21,075 nt of DNA, from assembly GCA_900550445.1 (NCBI GenBank), contig URSF01000036.1:1-21075 (forward strand), given 5' to 3'. Below, in pieces: positions 8,624 through 16,005 of this stretch. The notes under the pieces were generated by a model that was given only the letters and a program-made list of their open reading frames with translations, was not told the DNA's origin and made no database searches. Source of the DNA: an uncultured Rhodospirillaceae bacterium (GTDB lineage: Bacteria; Pseudomonadota; Alphaproteobacteria; CAAGCB01; CAG-977). Each line of letters opens with the position of its first letter. The stretch's first letter is position 1. Made by a program: the position numbers and the translations under genes.

Positions 8624-8642
8624 GGGTAACATCGGGGTAACA
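8624..8642. repeat. Left paired GGGTAACA repeat (putative integrase arm site)
   Basis: GGGTAACA occurs at 8624-8631 and again at 8635-8642, an 11-bp period (one helical turn). The same pair with the same period and orientation sits next to the integrase start at 20849-20867. Paired one-turn-spaced direct repeats at both ends of an element are typical of integrase arm-type binding sites; binding by this integrase is inferred. Confidence 0.65.
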
Positions 8643-8820
8643 GTTTTTCCGATGCTTCTTTCCTTTGAGGACATTTCCGGTTTGATGACTTTTTTATCCA
8701 AAAATTACCTTTTTACAAGGTACAAAATTTTTTCAAACAACGCAACCCGATTAAAATATAAGCTTAAATCATTCCTTTTAAGTGTGCTAATATGCCTCCT
8801 GATTTAAAAAGAGGTTTTGT

Positions 8821-9930
8821 ATGTCTTCCAAAATTTTTGTTCGCAAATATATGACGTTGGCGGAGTTTGTCGCGTATCTGACAAACGGCAGACTGCCGAC
8901 CGACGAGTTGTTTGAACGTCAGTTTGATTCCGTTCATCCGGCTGATAAAAAAGAGCGCGTCGCGGCGGAACTTCGGGCAAGGTGTATTTTGGAACTCGGA
9001 CTTGTTCACGTCACAGGGTATCTCTACACCCGCTTGCCGTTGTTGTCTTTGCCTTTTATAAGTGTCATTACGCTGATCGGTTTTGTCGGCTGTTCCTTGT
9101 TCAAGCGCAAAATCGACAATTCGATAAAAGAGCGTCCTTTAACCGCGGGATTGACGGCTTGCTCCCTTTCGGGGTCTCCGTTCGCGTTCAAGATGTTGAA
9201 ACCGCATTATCGGATCGAGCAATACCGTCGGTTGAAACGCAAGTATTGTCCGGAAAGACAGCTTTATATCGACTTTATTCCCTCCGAAGAAGCCGCCTCC
9301 TGCCGCTTTATTGAAAAAGACAGTTACCTGCCGTTGCAAACGCCCGCCGCCGTTTTGAACAAAATCCTGAAATCCGCTTTGGAAGACCGAGGGATCGTCG
9401 ACGGTAGAATCGGGATCACGCCCGACATCAACAGGAAACTCGGCTCGTATCGTTTCGACTTGCCCGCCAACCGCGTGTTTATCACTTATAAAAACCGCTA
9501 TGCCGAGGACAGTTTCCTTGCAAAGATTTTATCGCCGCTGTATCGCCGTTATACGGGGTGGGAAGAACTTCAAATTTCAACGAAAGATGTTTTGGAAAAG
9601 TTCCCGCCGAAGAACAAACCCGATTTTGAGTGCGAATATGAATGGGAAAAAGCGGAATACTCTGAAAAGGATTTGAACGTCGGCGAATACGACCCGCAAA
9701 ATGCGTCTTTGTATTATACCTTGTGTCGGGATATTTACGCCGCTTTGGATTTGGAAAACCGTTTCGCTGAGTATTCCGCCGCCGATTTGCGACAGGAGAT
9801 CGTCAAACGCGCGCCCGCTTTGCCCGAAAAAAGAATCGAAGCGTTGTTAGGCGTGTTGCCGCACAAGGCGAAAGGCGGTCGTCCCGTCGGAAAGAAAGAC
9901 GAAAACCTCCGTCACACCGTTTCCGACTGA
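8821..9930 (+). CDS. Unrecognised element-borne protein with one membrane segment
   Basis: A 369-aa protein that I do not recognise. Residues about 62-90 form a hydrophobic stretch (RLPLLSLPFISVITLIGFVG), enough for one or a hairpin of two membrane helices, so the chain may be tethered to the inner membrane with most of it cytoplasmic. The first 50 residues and the remainder are charged and soluble in character. The very C-terminus has a basic GGRPVGKK segment resembling an AT-hook core, suggesting possible DNA contact. AAGAGG (8809-8814) lies 6 nt before the ATG. It is the first gene inside the element, upstream of the candidate oriT and the mobilization operon and on the same strand, so a role in transfer, replication or control of the element is plausible but not shown. 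No catalytic motif was seen. Confidence 0.6.
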   Translation: MSSKIFVRKYMTLAEFVAYLTNGRLPTDELFERQFDSVHPADKKERVAAELRARCILELGLVHVTGYLYTRLPLLSLPFISVITLIGFVGCSLFKRKIDNSIKERPLTAGLTACSLSGSPFAFKMLKPHYRIEQYRRLKRKYCPERQLYIDFIPSEEAASCRFIEKDSYLPLQTPAAVLNKILKSALEDRGIVDGRIGITPDINRKLGSYRFDLPANRVFITYKNRYAEDSFLAKILSPLYRRYTGWEELQISTKDVLEKFPPKNKPDFECEYEWEKAEYSEKDLNVGEYDPQNASLYYTLCRDIYAALDLENRFAEYSAADLRQEIVKRAPALPEKRIEALLGVLPHKAKGGRPVGKKDENLRHTVSD

Positions 9931-9949
9931 ATTTTTTTTCTGATAAAAA

Positions 9950-10008
9950 ACGGCTTGTTTCCGCCGTAAAAAACATAGTCCCCCTTGTTTTTGAATAAAA
10001 AAACAAGG
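9950..10008 (+). other. Candidate oriT: paired dyads upstream of the mob operon
   Basis: The 165-bp gap before the mobilization genes contains two inverted repeats: ACGGC/GCCGT (9950-9967, 8-nt loop) and a perfect 10-bp stem CCTTGTTTTT/AAAAACAAGG (9983-10008, 6-nt loop). GTCCCC flanks the second stem on both sides. No T-run follows either arm on the plus strand, which argues against a terminator for the preceding gene. A dyad with a short flanking conserved stretch, directly upstream of MobC and relaxase genes, is the usual layout of a MOBP-type transfer origin. The nick site cannot be identified by eye. Confidence 0.4.
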
Positions 10009-10095
10009 CTGTCCCCTCTGTTTTGAGTCTTTTCCCTCCTTTCAAATTCGTTTTGACGCGAATGACCGCGTTTAACTTTTTTGAGGAGAATGAAT

Positions 10096-10338
10096 ATGAC
10101 TGAAGAAACACAATACCTGACGCGCGGACAGGCTTCCGAATACTGCATAAAGAAAGGCTTGCCGGTCAGCCCGAAGACGTTGGCAAAATATGCGTGCGTC
10201 GGCGGCGGGCCGAAATTCCGTAAGTTCGGAACGATGCGCGTGATTTACAAAGTCGAAGATCTGGACGAATGGATCGAACGGCGACTGTCTGACACTTTTG
10301 CGGCGACGGGAATCCCTTGCGGCGGAGATGACGCATGA
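10096..10338 (+). CDS. Small HTH protein (excisionase/AlpA-like)
   Basis: An 80-aa protein with a MerR/excisionase-type winged helix-turn-helix: YLTRGQASEYC, then a recognition-helix region ending in GGGPKFRKFG and the strand-forming MRVIYKVEDLDEWIERR. This is the HTH_17 pattern of phage excisionases, AlpA-like regulators and small regulators in mobilization operons. GAGGAG (10083-10088) fits the ATG at 10096 with 7-nt spacing; the in-frame ATG at 10090 and TTG at 10081 lie on or too near that site. It heads an operon in which the next gene starts inside its stop codon (ATGA). It likely regulates mobilization or assists excision; which one is not clear from sequence. Confidence 0.75.
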   Translation: MTEETQYLTRGQASEYCIKKGLPVSPKTLAKYACVGGGPKFRKFGTMRVIYKVEDLDEWIERRLSDTFAATGIPCGGDDA

Positions 10339-10802
10339 CGGGCTTTGCGGACTTGCTTTTCCGTTCGTCGAAAACATCAAAAGAAGCGAGTGCAGGAAAC
10401 GCTGCGGGTGCCCACAATGTGGCCACAAAGCTTTCCTGCACTGCGCGGCACAAGTCGGACGACTTGAACGGATTTATCAAATTCAGGATCGGGCTTTCGC
10501 TGAAAAAAGAGGCTCAACGACACTTCGGACGCTCGCTTTCTTTTGTTTTGCGGCAACTGCTCTGCGCCTATATCGACAAGGAAAACCTGCCGACGCGCAA
10601 GGAAGCGGAAACATTAAAGCGGATTGCTTTTGAAACGCACAAGATCGGCGTCAATCTGAACCAAGCTGTCAAAGCCCTGAACGCCGACCCGAAAAACGCG
10701 AAACGAATCAAGGAGTTGATGATCCTGATAAAAGAGCTTTCCGAAGTGAAAGAAAAAGCTTTGGAAGCGATGCGGGGATTGAATGAGAAAACGCCCTTAT
10801 GA
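10335..10802 (+). CDS. mobC: MobC-like relaxosome accessory protein
   Basis: A 155-aa protein with a ribbon-helix-helix-like middle (FIKFRIGLSLKKEAQRHFG, about 47-65) followed by IGVNLNQAVKALN (104-116), the signature of plasmid MobC/MobB relaxosome proteins, and a C-terminal charged helix (121-148). Such proteins bind oriT, melt DNA near nic and help the relaxase. The first 40 residues are Ala/Ser/Lys-rich and atypical. Its start overlaps the HTH gene stop (ATGA) and its end overlaps the relaxase start by 20 nt, so the three are translationally coupled. Confidence 0.75.
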   Translation: MTGFADLLFRSSKTSKEASAGNAAGAHNVATKLSCTARHKSDDLNGFIKFRIGLSLKKEAQRHFGRSLSFVLRQLLCAYIDKENLPTRKEAETLKRIAFETHKIGVNLNQAVKALNADPKNAKRIKELMILIKELSEVKEKALEAMRGLNEKTPL

Positions 10803-11910
10803 CTTTTTGGAAGAACACATCAGAGGCATTTACATTCCCGAACAAACGATCGGACGAGGCTCGGGGCGTCGTCAGGCGTTCGTCAAGATTACGGGCAGAA
10901 GTTATACAAGCCGCACCGTTGTTGCGAGTTTAAGCTATATCGGGCAAGAGTCGGACGGTGTCGGCAAGGAAACGCGCGTTCTTGATGAAAGCGGCAAAGA
11001 AATAAAGCCCGCCGACTTTGAAAAAGCCGTCAAAGAATGGGGCTTTAATCCGGAGATCGACCGCCGCAACGAAAGCAAAGGAACACGGGAGCGCAAAACG
11101 CGGTTGACGACGCAGTTTGTCGTTTCTTTCCCGAAGTCGTGTTATCTGTCCGTCCGGCAAACGGAAGACTTTATGGACGCGTTCATGCTTCCGTATCGGG
11201 AAAGGGGCGCGAAGTATTTTATCGCCGTTCACACGGAACAAGGAAGTCGGCACGCACACGTCATTATCAGGAACGAAACGGAGTTCGGGGAACGGCTGAC
11301 GTTCGACCGCAAAGACATACAAGCGTTGCGGCAACGGCAAGTCGAAGTTGCGAAGACTTACGGTATCCGTTTGGAAAACACGCTCGTCCGGCAAAGGCGG
11401 GACGGAGACCGCCCGATCAAAAAGACGCTTTTGGAACGGCAAGTCCCGAAGTGGTATGAGAAAAACCAGGATATTGTTTTGCGCGATAAGGGCCCTCGTC
11501 CGATACCGTTTTTGCAAAGGCTTCCCGAATTGGAACATAAACCGGAGGCTCTGGACGTTTGGGCGCAAAGGTTTAAGGACGGCAACAAAGCGGCTGTTTT
11601 GTTCTTAGAAATGTATGCCGAAAACCCGCGCACGGCGTTTTGGTATGCGAACAACAAACCGGACGTGTTCGGGAAAAGAAGCGCGTCGAACGTGCCGACA
11701 GAACCGTTGAACAGCCGGAACTTTCATCTGACGCCGAAAGACAGGGAAAACGTCCTTAAAAGCCGCGACGAAATCGGCGCCTGTATGACTTCCCCGTTAG
11801 CCTATCCCCGCATCGACATCGAATCCGCATGGCGCAAAGTCTATAACCTGACCGCCGAGCGCAAACACCCCCGACAAACAAAAGAAAGAGAAAGGGAAAT
11901 CGAACGATGA
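10783..11910 (+). CDS. mobA: Relaxase / mobilization nuclease (MOBP-like)
   Basis: A 375-aa protein with the relaxase three-histidine motif AVHTEQGSRHAHVIIRN (His150, His157, His159), which binds the metal used to nick oriT. Catalytic Tyr candidates are Tyr41 (GRSYTSR) and Tyr52 (SLSYIGQ). The region after residue 180 is basic (QRRDGDRPIKK) and the C-terminus ends in a highly charged ERKHPRQTKERERE tail. There is no primase or helicase domain, so it is a compact relaxase of the kind found in mobilizable elements. GGGGA lies about 5 nt before the ATG. It lies third in the HTH-mobC-mobA-recombinase operon and overlaps the recombinase by ATGA. The MOBP assignment is by motif spacing only. Confidence 0.82.
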   Translation: MRKRPYDFLEEHIRGIYIPEQTIGRGSGRRQAFVKITGRSYTSRTVVASLSYIGQESDGVGKETRVLDESGKEIKPADFEKAVKEWGFNPEIDRRNESKGTRERKTRLTTQFVVSFPKSCYLSVRQTEDFMDAFMLPYRERGAKYFIAVHTEQGSRHAHVIIRNETEFGERLTFDRKDIQALRQRQVEVAKTYGIRLENTLVRQRRDGDRPIKKTLLERQVPKWYEKNQDIVLRDKGPRPIPFLQRLPELEHKPEALDVWAQRFKDGNKAAVLFLEMYAENPRTAFWYANNKPDVFGKRSASNVPTEPLNSRNFHLTPKDRENVLKSRDEIGACMTSPLAYPRIDIESAWRKVYNLTAERKHPRQTKEREREIER

Positions 11911-12509
11911 CGGTTTACGGATATATCAGAGTCAGCACAGACAAACAGACAACGGAAAATCAACGCTTTGAAATAGAGCGTTTTTTGGAAAACAAAAATC
12001 TTACCATAGACATATGGATCAACGAAACGATCAGCGGAACGGTCGTTTTCGCGAAACGGAAGATCGGACGAACGTTAAAGCGGTTGAAAAAAGGCGACGT
12101 CGTGATCTGTTCGGAACTGTCGCGGCTCGGACGCAACATTCTGGACGTGATGACAATTTTAAACGTCTGTATGACGAAACAAGTGCAAGTCTGGACGGTC
12201 AAAGAAAACTACCGCTTGGGAGCGGACATTCAATCGCAGTTGTTGGCGTTTGTGTTTTCCATGGTCGCGCAAGTCGAAAGGACGTTGATTTCCCAACGAA
12301 CAAAAGAAGCGTTGAACCGCCTGAAATCTGAGGGCAAACATCTCGGACGCGCGACCGGAAGCCGCAACAAAAAGCACGTTCTGGACGGCAAGGAAGACAA
12401 GATTTTAAGGGATTTGTCAAACGGTCTGTCCGTCATTCAAACGGCGAGAAAACACGGCGTCGGCAAAAGCTCGATTTACAGGTTTCTTTCCCAGTCTGAC
12501 GTTCGTTAG
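11907..12509 (+). CDS. Serine recombinase (resolvase/invertase family)
   Basis: A 200-aa small serine recombinase. The catalytic domain has VYGYIRVSTDKQ with nucleophile Ser10, the conserved Arg pair in SELSRLGRN (about 69-77), and the long E-helix region with FSMVAQVERTLISQRTKEAL. The C-terminal 40 residues hold the DNA-binding HTH (NGLSVIQTARKHGVGKSSIYRFL). Size matches Tn3/gamma-delta resolvases and Hin-like invertases. Because the element already has a tyrosine integrase, this enzyme probably resolves dimers or inverts a segment, or acts at a res site near the mob operon. Its start overlaps the relaxase stop by ATGA. Target site is unknown. Confidence 0.88.
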   Translation: MTVYGYIRVSTDKQTTENQRFEIERFLENKNLTIDIWINETISGTVVFAKRKIGRTLKRLKKGDVVICSELSRLGRNILDVMTILNVCMTKQVQVWTVKENYRLGADIQSQLLAFVFSMVAQVERTLISQRTKEALNRLKSEGKHLGRATGSRNKKHVLDGKEDKILRDLSNGLSVIQTARKHGVGKSSIYRFLSQSDVR

Positions 12510-12513
12510 ACTG
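12492..12513. repeat. Imperfect dyad over the recombinase stop codon
   Basis: CAGTCTGAC and GTTAGACTG (12492-12500, 12505-12513) form a 9-bp stem with one G-T wobble around a 4-nt loop, spanning the end of the recombinase gene. It could be a transcript-end structure or part of a recombinase binding site. Confidence 0.35.
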
Positions 12514-12597
12514 AAGTTTACTAAACGTTTCCGGCAATATCAACCTTTTAAATATTCCGCCGATTTCTGCGGAACGGATTTTTCCCGACCTAACGAA
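12502..12597. repeat. Inverted 8-bp repeats framing the methyltransferase leader
   Basis: TTCGTTAG (12502-12509) recurs inverted as CTAACGAA (12590-12597), and the latter is itself part of a CTAAC/GTTAG dyad (12590-12603). They bracket the whole 95-bp leader of the R-M operon. The inner dyad lies about 45 nt before the methyltransferase ATG and could be an operator; a clear promoter was not found. Confidence 0.35.
12555..12583 (+). terminator. Probable intrinsic terminator of the mob-recombinase operon
   Basis: TTCCGC (12555-12560), an 8-nt loop and GCGGAA (12569-12574) form a perfect 6-bp stem, followed after CGGA by five T (12579-12583). It lies between the recombinase stop and the methyltransferase start. 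The short gap between stem and T-run makes it a weaker-than-usual terminator. Confidence 0.5.
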
Positions 12598-12649
12598 GGT
12601 TAGATTGGGAAACATTATCAAAGCCCAATCAAAAATCGAAGGTTGGGCT

Positions 12650-13927
12650 ATGGTAAACAACAGAAACAAACAGTTACGTCTTCTTTCACTTTTTTCCGGT
12701 TGCGGCGGAATGGATTTGGGATTCGAAGGAGATTTCGACGTTCTGAAAGATTCCGTCAATATGGCGAGAAATTCAGACTGGATTGATGAAAAAAAATCCG
12801 GCGATTTTTGGGTTCATTTGAAAAAGAACAGATTTTCAACGGTTTTCGCAAACGATATACGCCCCGACGCTCAAGCGGCGTGGCAAAGATACTTTTCAAC
12901 GAAAAAAGACAAATCCGTTTATCGGTTGCAAAGCGTTGTCGATTTGGTCAAAAACGAAAAAGAAGGCAAAGCCCACGTTTTCCCCGAAAACATCGACATT
13001 GTGACAGGCGGTTTTCCCTGTCAGGATTTTTCCGTGGCGGGAAAAAGGCTCGGCTTCAATTCGGATAAACGACACGATGGGAAGAAAATTAACGACGACG
13101 ATTTTCCAAGTGTTGAAAGCCGCGGGCAACTTTATATGTGGATGAGGGAAGTCATTTCTTTGACACAACCTAAAATGTTCGTCGCCGAAAACGTCAAAGG
13201 GCTTGTCAGTTTGTCCGACGCGAAAGAAACCATAGAGCGGGATTTTGAAAACATCTCGGAAAACGGCTATCTCGTTGTTGACGCGAAAGTTCTTCACGCG
13301 GCGGATTATGGCGTTCCGCAATCACGGGAACGCGTCATTTTCTTCGGTTTCAAAAAATCCGCTCTCACGCCCGAAGCGTTGACGGAACTATCTAAAAAAG
13401 AAATCTCGAAAAAATACGATCCCTATCCGCTCGCCACGCACGCTTATACCGAAAATTCGGGAAAAGATTTGCAATCTCCCGTTACGGTGCGAACGGCTTT
13501 GTCCGGTTTGCCCGAACCGGAAAACAGCGACGATCCGAGCCAAAGACAATATTCGAAAGGAAAGTTTTTGGGAAAGTCCTTGCAGGGGCAAACGGAAGTG
13601 CGTTTGGATTCCATAGGACCGACAATCCGTTCCGAACATCACGGGAACATCGAATATCGAAGATTGTCTTCGGAACACGGGGGAACTCATATTGAAGAAT
13701 TGTCCGCAAATCTTCCGGAACGTCGCCTGACGGTTCGGGAATGCGCCAGAATACAAACTTTCCCGGACGATTATGAATTTGTTTTTGAAAAAAACGGGGA
13801 CGTTTGCGGAGTTTCCGCGTCGAACGCTTATAAAATCATCGGGAACGCCGTTCCTCCGTTGTTGGGATACAACATAGCCAAGCGGTTGGAAAAGAATTGG
13901 GAATTGTATTTCGGAAAGGATAAGTGA
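12650..13927 (+). CDS. DNA (cytosine-5) methyltransferase of the R-M operon
   Basis: A 425-aa C5-cytosine methyltransferase that would methylate the host's copies of the recognition site. Motifs in order: I FSGCGGMDLG (15-24), IV GGFPCQDFS with catalytic Cys124, VI ENVKG (180-184), VIII QSRERVIFFG (214-223), a target-recognition region of roughly 100-140 residues, IX RRLTVRECARIQTFP and X IGNAVPPLLGYNIAKRL. About 95 residues separate motifs I and IV, longer than in minimal enzymes. GAAGG (12638-12642) sits 7 nt before the ATG at 12650; an in-frame TTG at 12605 has no such site. Its stop overlaps the endonuclease start (TGATG). The recognition sequence cannot be read from the protein. Confidence 0.93.
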   Translation: MVNNRNKQLRLLSLFSGCGGMDLGFEGDFDVLKDSVNMARNSDWIDEKKSGDFWVHLKKNRFSTVFANDIRPDAQAAWQRYFSTKKDKSVYRLQSVVDLVKNEKEGKAHVFPENIDIVTGGFPCQDFSVAGKRLGFNSDKRHDGKKINDDDFPSVESRGQLYMWMREVISLTQPKMFVAENVKGLVSLSDAKETIERDFENISENGYLVVDAKVLHAADYGVPQSRERVIFFGFKKSALTPEALTELSKKEISKKYDPYPLATHAYTENSGKDLQSPVTVRTALSGLPEPENSDDPSQRQYSKGKFLGKSLQGQTEVRLDSIGPTIRSEHHGNIEYRRLSSEHGGTHIEELSANLPERRLTVRECARIQTFPDDYEFVFEKNGDVCGVSASNAYKIIGNAVPPLLGYNIAKRLEKNWELYFGKDK

Positions 13928-14988
13928 TGATTGTTTCCGAAAACAAAAAACCGACGCCGGAAGAATTTGCCAAAGTCGTGAAAAAAGCAAACGACTTTTT
14001 GAATGATGACGCCAGAAAAAGAGAGGGATATTATCTTTCAAAAAACGGCGAAAGATTGGAGGACGAAGTCGTCAACGCTTTGAACTTCGCCGCTCGTTTC
14101 ACACCGTTTGACGGAAGTATCGTTAAAGTTTCAGGACACAAGTTCCCCGATATTGTTGCGGGAAAATATTTTGGCGTTGAGGTTAAAAGTTCAAAAAACG
14201 ATCAATGGACGACTTTGGGCGGAAGCGTGAACGAATCCACGCGCGTGCCTGATGTCGGAAAGATTTTTGTGACTTTCGGAAAGCTTAAATCTCCCGTCGA
14301 ATTCAAAACGCGTCCATACGAAGATTGCTTGTCCGATGTCGTCGCCACCCATTATCCCCGATATAAAATAGATATGGACTTGCCGTTCGGTAAAACGATT
14401 TTCGATAAAATGCGAACGAGTTACGACGAACTTTGCCGCGATCCGAATCCCGTTCAAAAAGTCATCAGTTATATCAAGACGACATTAAAGGACGGAGAAA
14501 GCGTTTGGTTTATAGAAAACGGAAACAACGACGCCGAAGCGTTTCAAAAAGCGACTTTGAAAATACGCACTTGGCGGGCTTTAAGCGCAAATGAAAAAGA
14601 CTGGTTCGTCGCCAACGGTATGGCTCGCTTTCCGGAAATATTCGGTTCTTCGCCGACGAAATATGACAAACTGGCTTTATGGTTGGTTGGCGAATACGGC
14701 GTTTTATCATCATCTTTGCGCGATAATTTTTCAGCGGGAGGAAAAGTGACAATAACAACGCTTACAAAGACGTATTTCGGCGTTCCCCGTATTTTTCTGA
14801 ACGCGCAAACGCTTTGTCAAAAAGTGAAAAATGCGATTTTGACGGCAAATGAGGCCGAACTGGCGACGAATTGGGGTGTTGTCCGAATCAACGATGACCG
14901 TCTGCGACAATGGATAAATTTGATTAAAAATCGGTATGCTTGCCCGCATAGCAACATTCTTCAAGACATTTTCGGAATTGATTTATGA
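13927..14988 (+). CDS. Type II restriction endonuclease, PD-(D/E)XK fold
   Basis: A 353-aa protein placed between two DNA methyltransferases. It has a PD-(D/E)XK nuclease core: Pro74-Asp75 in HKFPDIVAGK, followed ten residues later by Glu85-Val-Lys87 in FGVEVKSSK, with an upstream helix GERLEDEVVNAL (41-52) that commonly carries another acidic residue. A hydrophobic IFVTFGKL strand follows. The C-terminal half (about 190-353) has no motif I know and probably carries DNA recognition. The ATG at 13927 shares its A with the methyltransferase stop and has AAAGGA 6-7 nt upstream; a GTG one codon earlier is also in frame. Context and motif make the restriction role likely; the cleavage site is unknown. 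Confidence 0.8.
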   Translation: MIVSENKKPTPEEFAKVVKKANDFLNDDARKREGYYLSKNGERLEDEVVNALNFAARFTPFDGSIVKVSGHKFPDIVAGKYFGVEVKSSKNDQWTTLGGSVNESTRVPDVGKIFVTFGKLKSPVEFKTRPYEDCLSDVVATHYPRYKIDMDLPFGKTIFDKMRTSYDELCRDPNPVQKVISYIKTTLKDGESVWFIENGNNDAEAFQKATLKIRTWRALSANEKDWFVANGMARFPEIFGSSPTKYDKLALWLVGEYGVLSSSLRDNFSAGGKVTITTLTKTYFGVPRIFLNAQTLCQKVKNAILTANEAELATNWGVVRINDDRLRQWINLIKNRYACPHSNILQDIFGIDL

Positions 14989-15548
14989 AGTTTGAAAGGC
15001 GGCTCGCCCCCAAAGATTCACCCGATTTTTTCCCGACGCCGAAATGCGCGACAAAAGCGTTGCTCGCTTATGAACGTTTTGACGGGAATGTTTTAGAACC
15101 CGCTTGCGGAAAAGGCGATATTTCAAAAGTTTTCTTGGAAAAAGGTTTCATCGTTGACAGCAGCGATCTTTTCGATTGGGGCTTTGGGAAAACCGGACAA
15201 GATTTTTTCGACATTGAAAAGCCTTATGACAATATCGTCACCAATCCGCCGTTTAACCGGTCTTTGGATTTCGCGAAACACTCTCTTGAAATAGCCCGGC
15301 GGAAAGTAGCCCTTTTGCTCCGGCTTTCTTTTTTAGAGGGAATGGAACGCTATCAGACATTGTTTACAGTCTGTCCCCCATCAAAAGTTTACGTCTTTTC
15401 TAAAAGGCTGACTTTTTACCCCGAAAAAATCACAAAAGGCGGCGGGAGCGGTCCCACCGCCTACGCTTGGTTTGTTTGGGATAAAACAACGGCTTGCGAC
15501 GAAAGCGTTTTGAAATGGATAAGACCGGAACTTGTGACGAATGACTGA
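14985..15548 (+). CDS. Small amino-type DNA methyltransferase (NPPF)
   Basis: A 187-aa class I SAM-dependent methyltransferase. Motif I is VLEPACGKGDIS (36-47), the acidic ribose-binding residue is likely Asp61, and the catalytic motif IV is TNPPF (96-100), the signature of N6-adenine or N4-cytosine methylation. No separate target-recognition domain is present; a loop KGGGSGPTAYAW (151-162) and a short tail end the protein. Similar small enzymes are carried by phages and conjugative elements. Its start overlaps the endonuclease stop (ATGA) and its last 8 nt overlap vsr, so it belongs to the R-M operon. It may protect a second strand or a second site, or methylate unrelated sequences; RNA or protein substrates are not excluded. 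Confidence 0.75.
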   Translation: MKFERRLAPKDSPDFFPTPKCATKALLAYERFDGNVLEPACGKGDISKVFLEKGFIVDSSDLFDWGFGKTGQDFFDIEKPYDNIVTNPPFNRSLDFAKHSLEIARRKVALLLRLSFLEGMERYQTLFTVCPPSKVYVFSKRLTFYPEKITKGGGSGPTAYAWFVWDKTTACDESVLKWIRPELVTND

Positions 15549-15945
15549 CAACATTTCAAAAGAAAGACGCTCTTTTGTTATGTCGAGAGTGCGTTCAAGA
15601 GATACAAAGCCGGAAAAAATCGTCCGTTCCGTTTTGTTTTCGATGGGCTTCCGCTTCCGCTTGTGCCAAAAGAACCTGCCGGGGAAACCAGACATCGTTC
15701 TGAAAAAATATAAAACGGTCATTTTTGTTCACGGCTGTTTTTGGCACGGACATGAAAATTGCAAAAACGCCCGCATTCCCAAAAGCAACATCGACTTCTG
15801 GAAAAGCAAAATCGAACGCAACAAACAACGCTTTGAAGAAGTTTTCCGACAACTTCGAGAGCAAGGTTGGAACGTCGTCGTCATTTGGGAATGCGAGATT
15901 AAAGATAAGGAAAAACTATTTCTTTTATTAAAAAATATAAAATAA
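15541..15945 (+). CDS. vsr: Very short patch repair endonuclease (Vsr)
   Basis: A 134-aa Vsr nuclease that nicks 5' of the T in T:G mismatches left by deamination of 5-methylcytosine. Residues match E. coli Vsr by number: Glu25 (DTKPE), catalytic Asp51 (LPGKPDIV), His64 and His69 (VHGCFWHGH), and Phe67/Trp68 that wedge into DNA. Cys66, His71, Cys74 and Cys118 could form the structural zinc site. It overlaps the preceding methyltransferase by 8 nt and ends the operon. Its presence agrees with a C5-methylating enzyme in the same operon and implies that its mismatch target is that enzyme's site. Confidence 0.95.
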   Translation: MTDNISKERRSFVMSRVRSRDTKPEKIVRSVLFSMGFRFRLCQKNLPGKPDIVLKKYKTVIFVHGCFWHGHENCKNARIPKSNIDFWKSKIERNKQRFEEVFRQLREQGWNVVVIWECEIKDKEKLFLLLKNIK

Positions 15946-15978
15946 TTTTTTAATACATATAGAAAAATAGAATTCTTC

Positions 15979-16005
15979 TTAAGACCGGTTTCTTTAATTT
16001 TTTTT
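15979..16005 (+). terminator. Weak candidate terminator of the R-M operon
   Basis: TTAAGA (15979-15984) and TCTTTAA (15991-15997) can pair with one bulge around CCGGTT, followed by eight T (15998-16005). The signal overlaps the end of the convergent XRE-ImmA gene. The stem is short and AT-rich, so confidence is low. Confidence 0.3.

Larger units (their letters stand above)
8452..8820. other. Intergenic junction of chromosome and mobile element
   Basis: This 369-bp AT-rich gap separates the PLD-like gene from the first element gene. It holds a minus-strand terminator (8477-8499), the left paired GGGTAACA repeats (8624-8642), an A6TCC string at 8612-8620 that recurs outside the right repeats, and a TACCTT/AAGGTA dyad (8706-8722). 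TATAAG at 8757-8762 could be a -10 for the 8821 gene, but no good -35 is visible. No tRNA fold was found and no convincing small gene. Confidence 0.5.

Noticed and set aside
9950..9967. ACGGC/GCCGT hairpin as an intrinsic terminator
   Set aside because: The T-run follows it only on the minus strand, where no gene is upstream; on the plus strand it is followed by A.
10930..11568. 212-codon minus-strand frame opposite the relaxase, and 13388-14041 opposite the R-M genes
   Set aside because: Shadow frames of genes with clear catalytic motifs.
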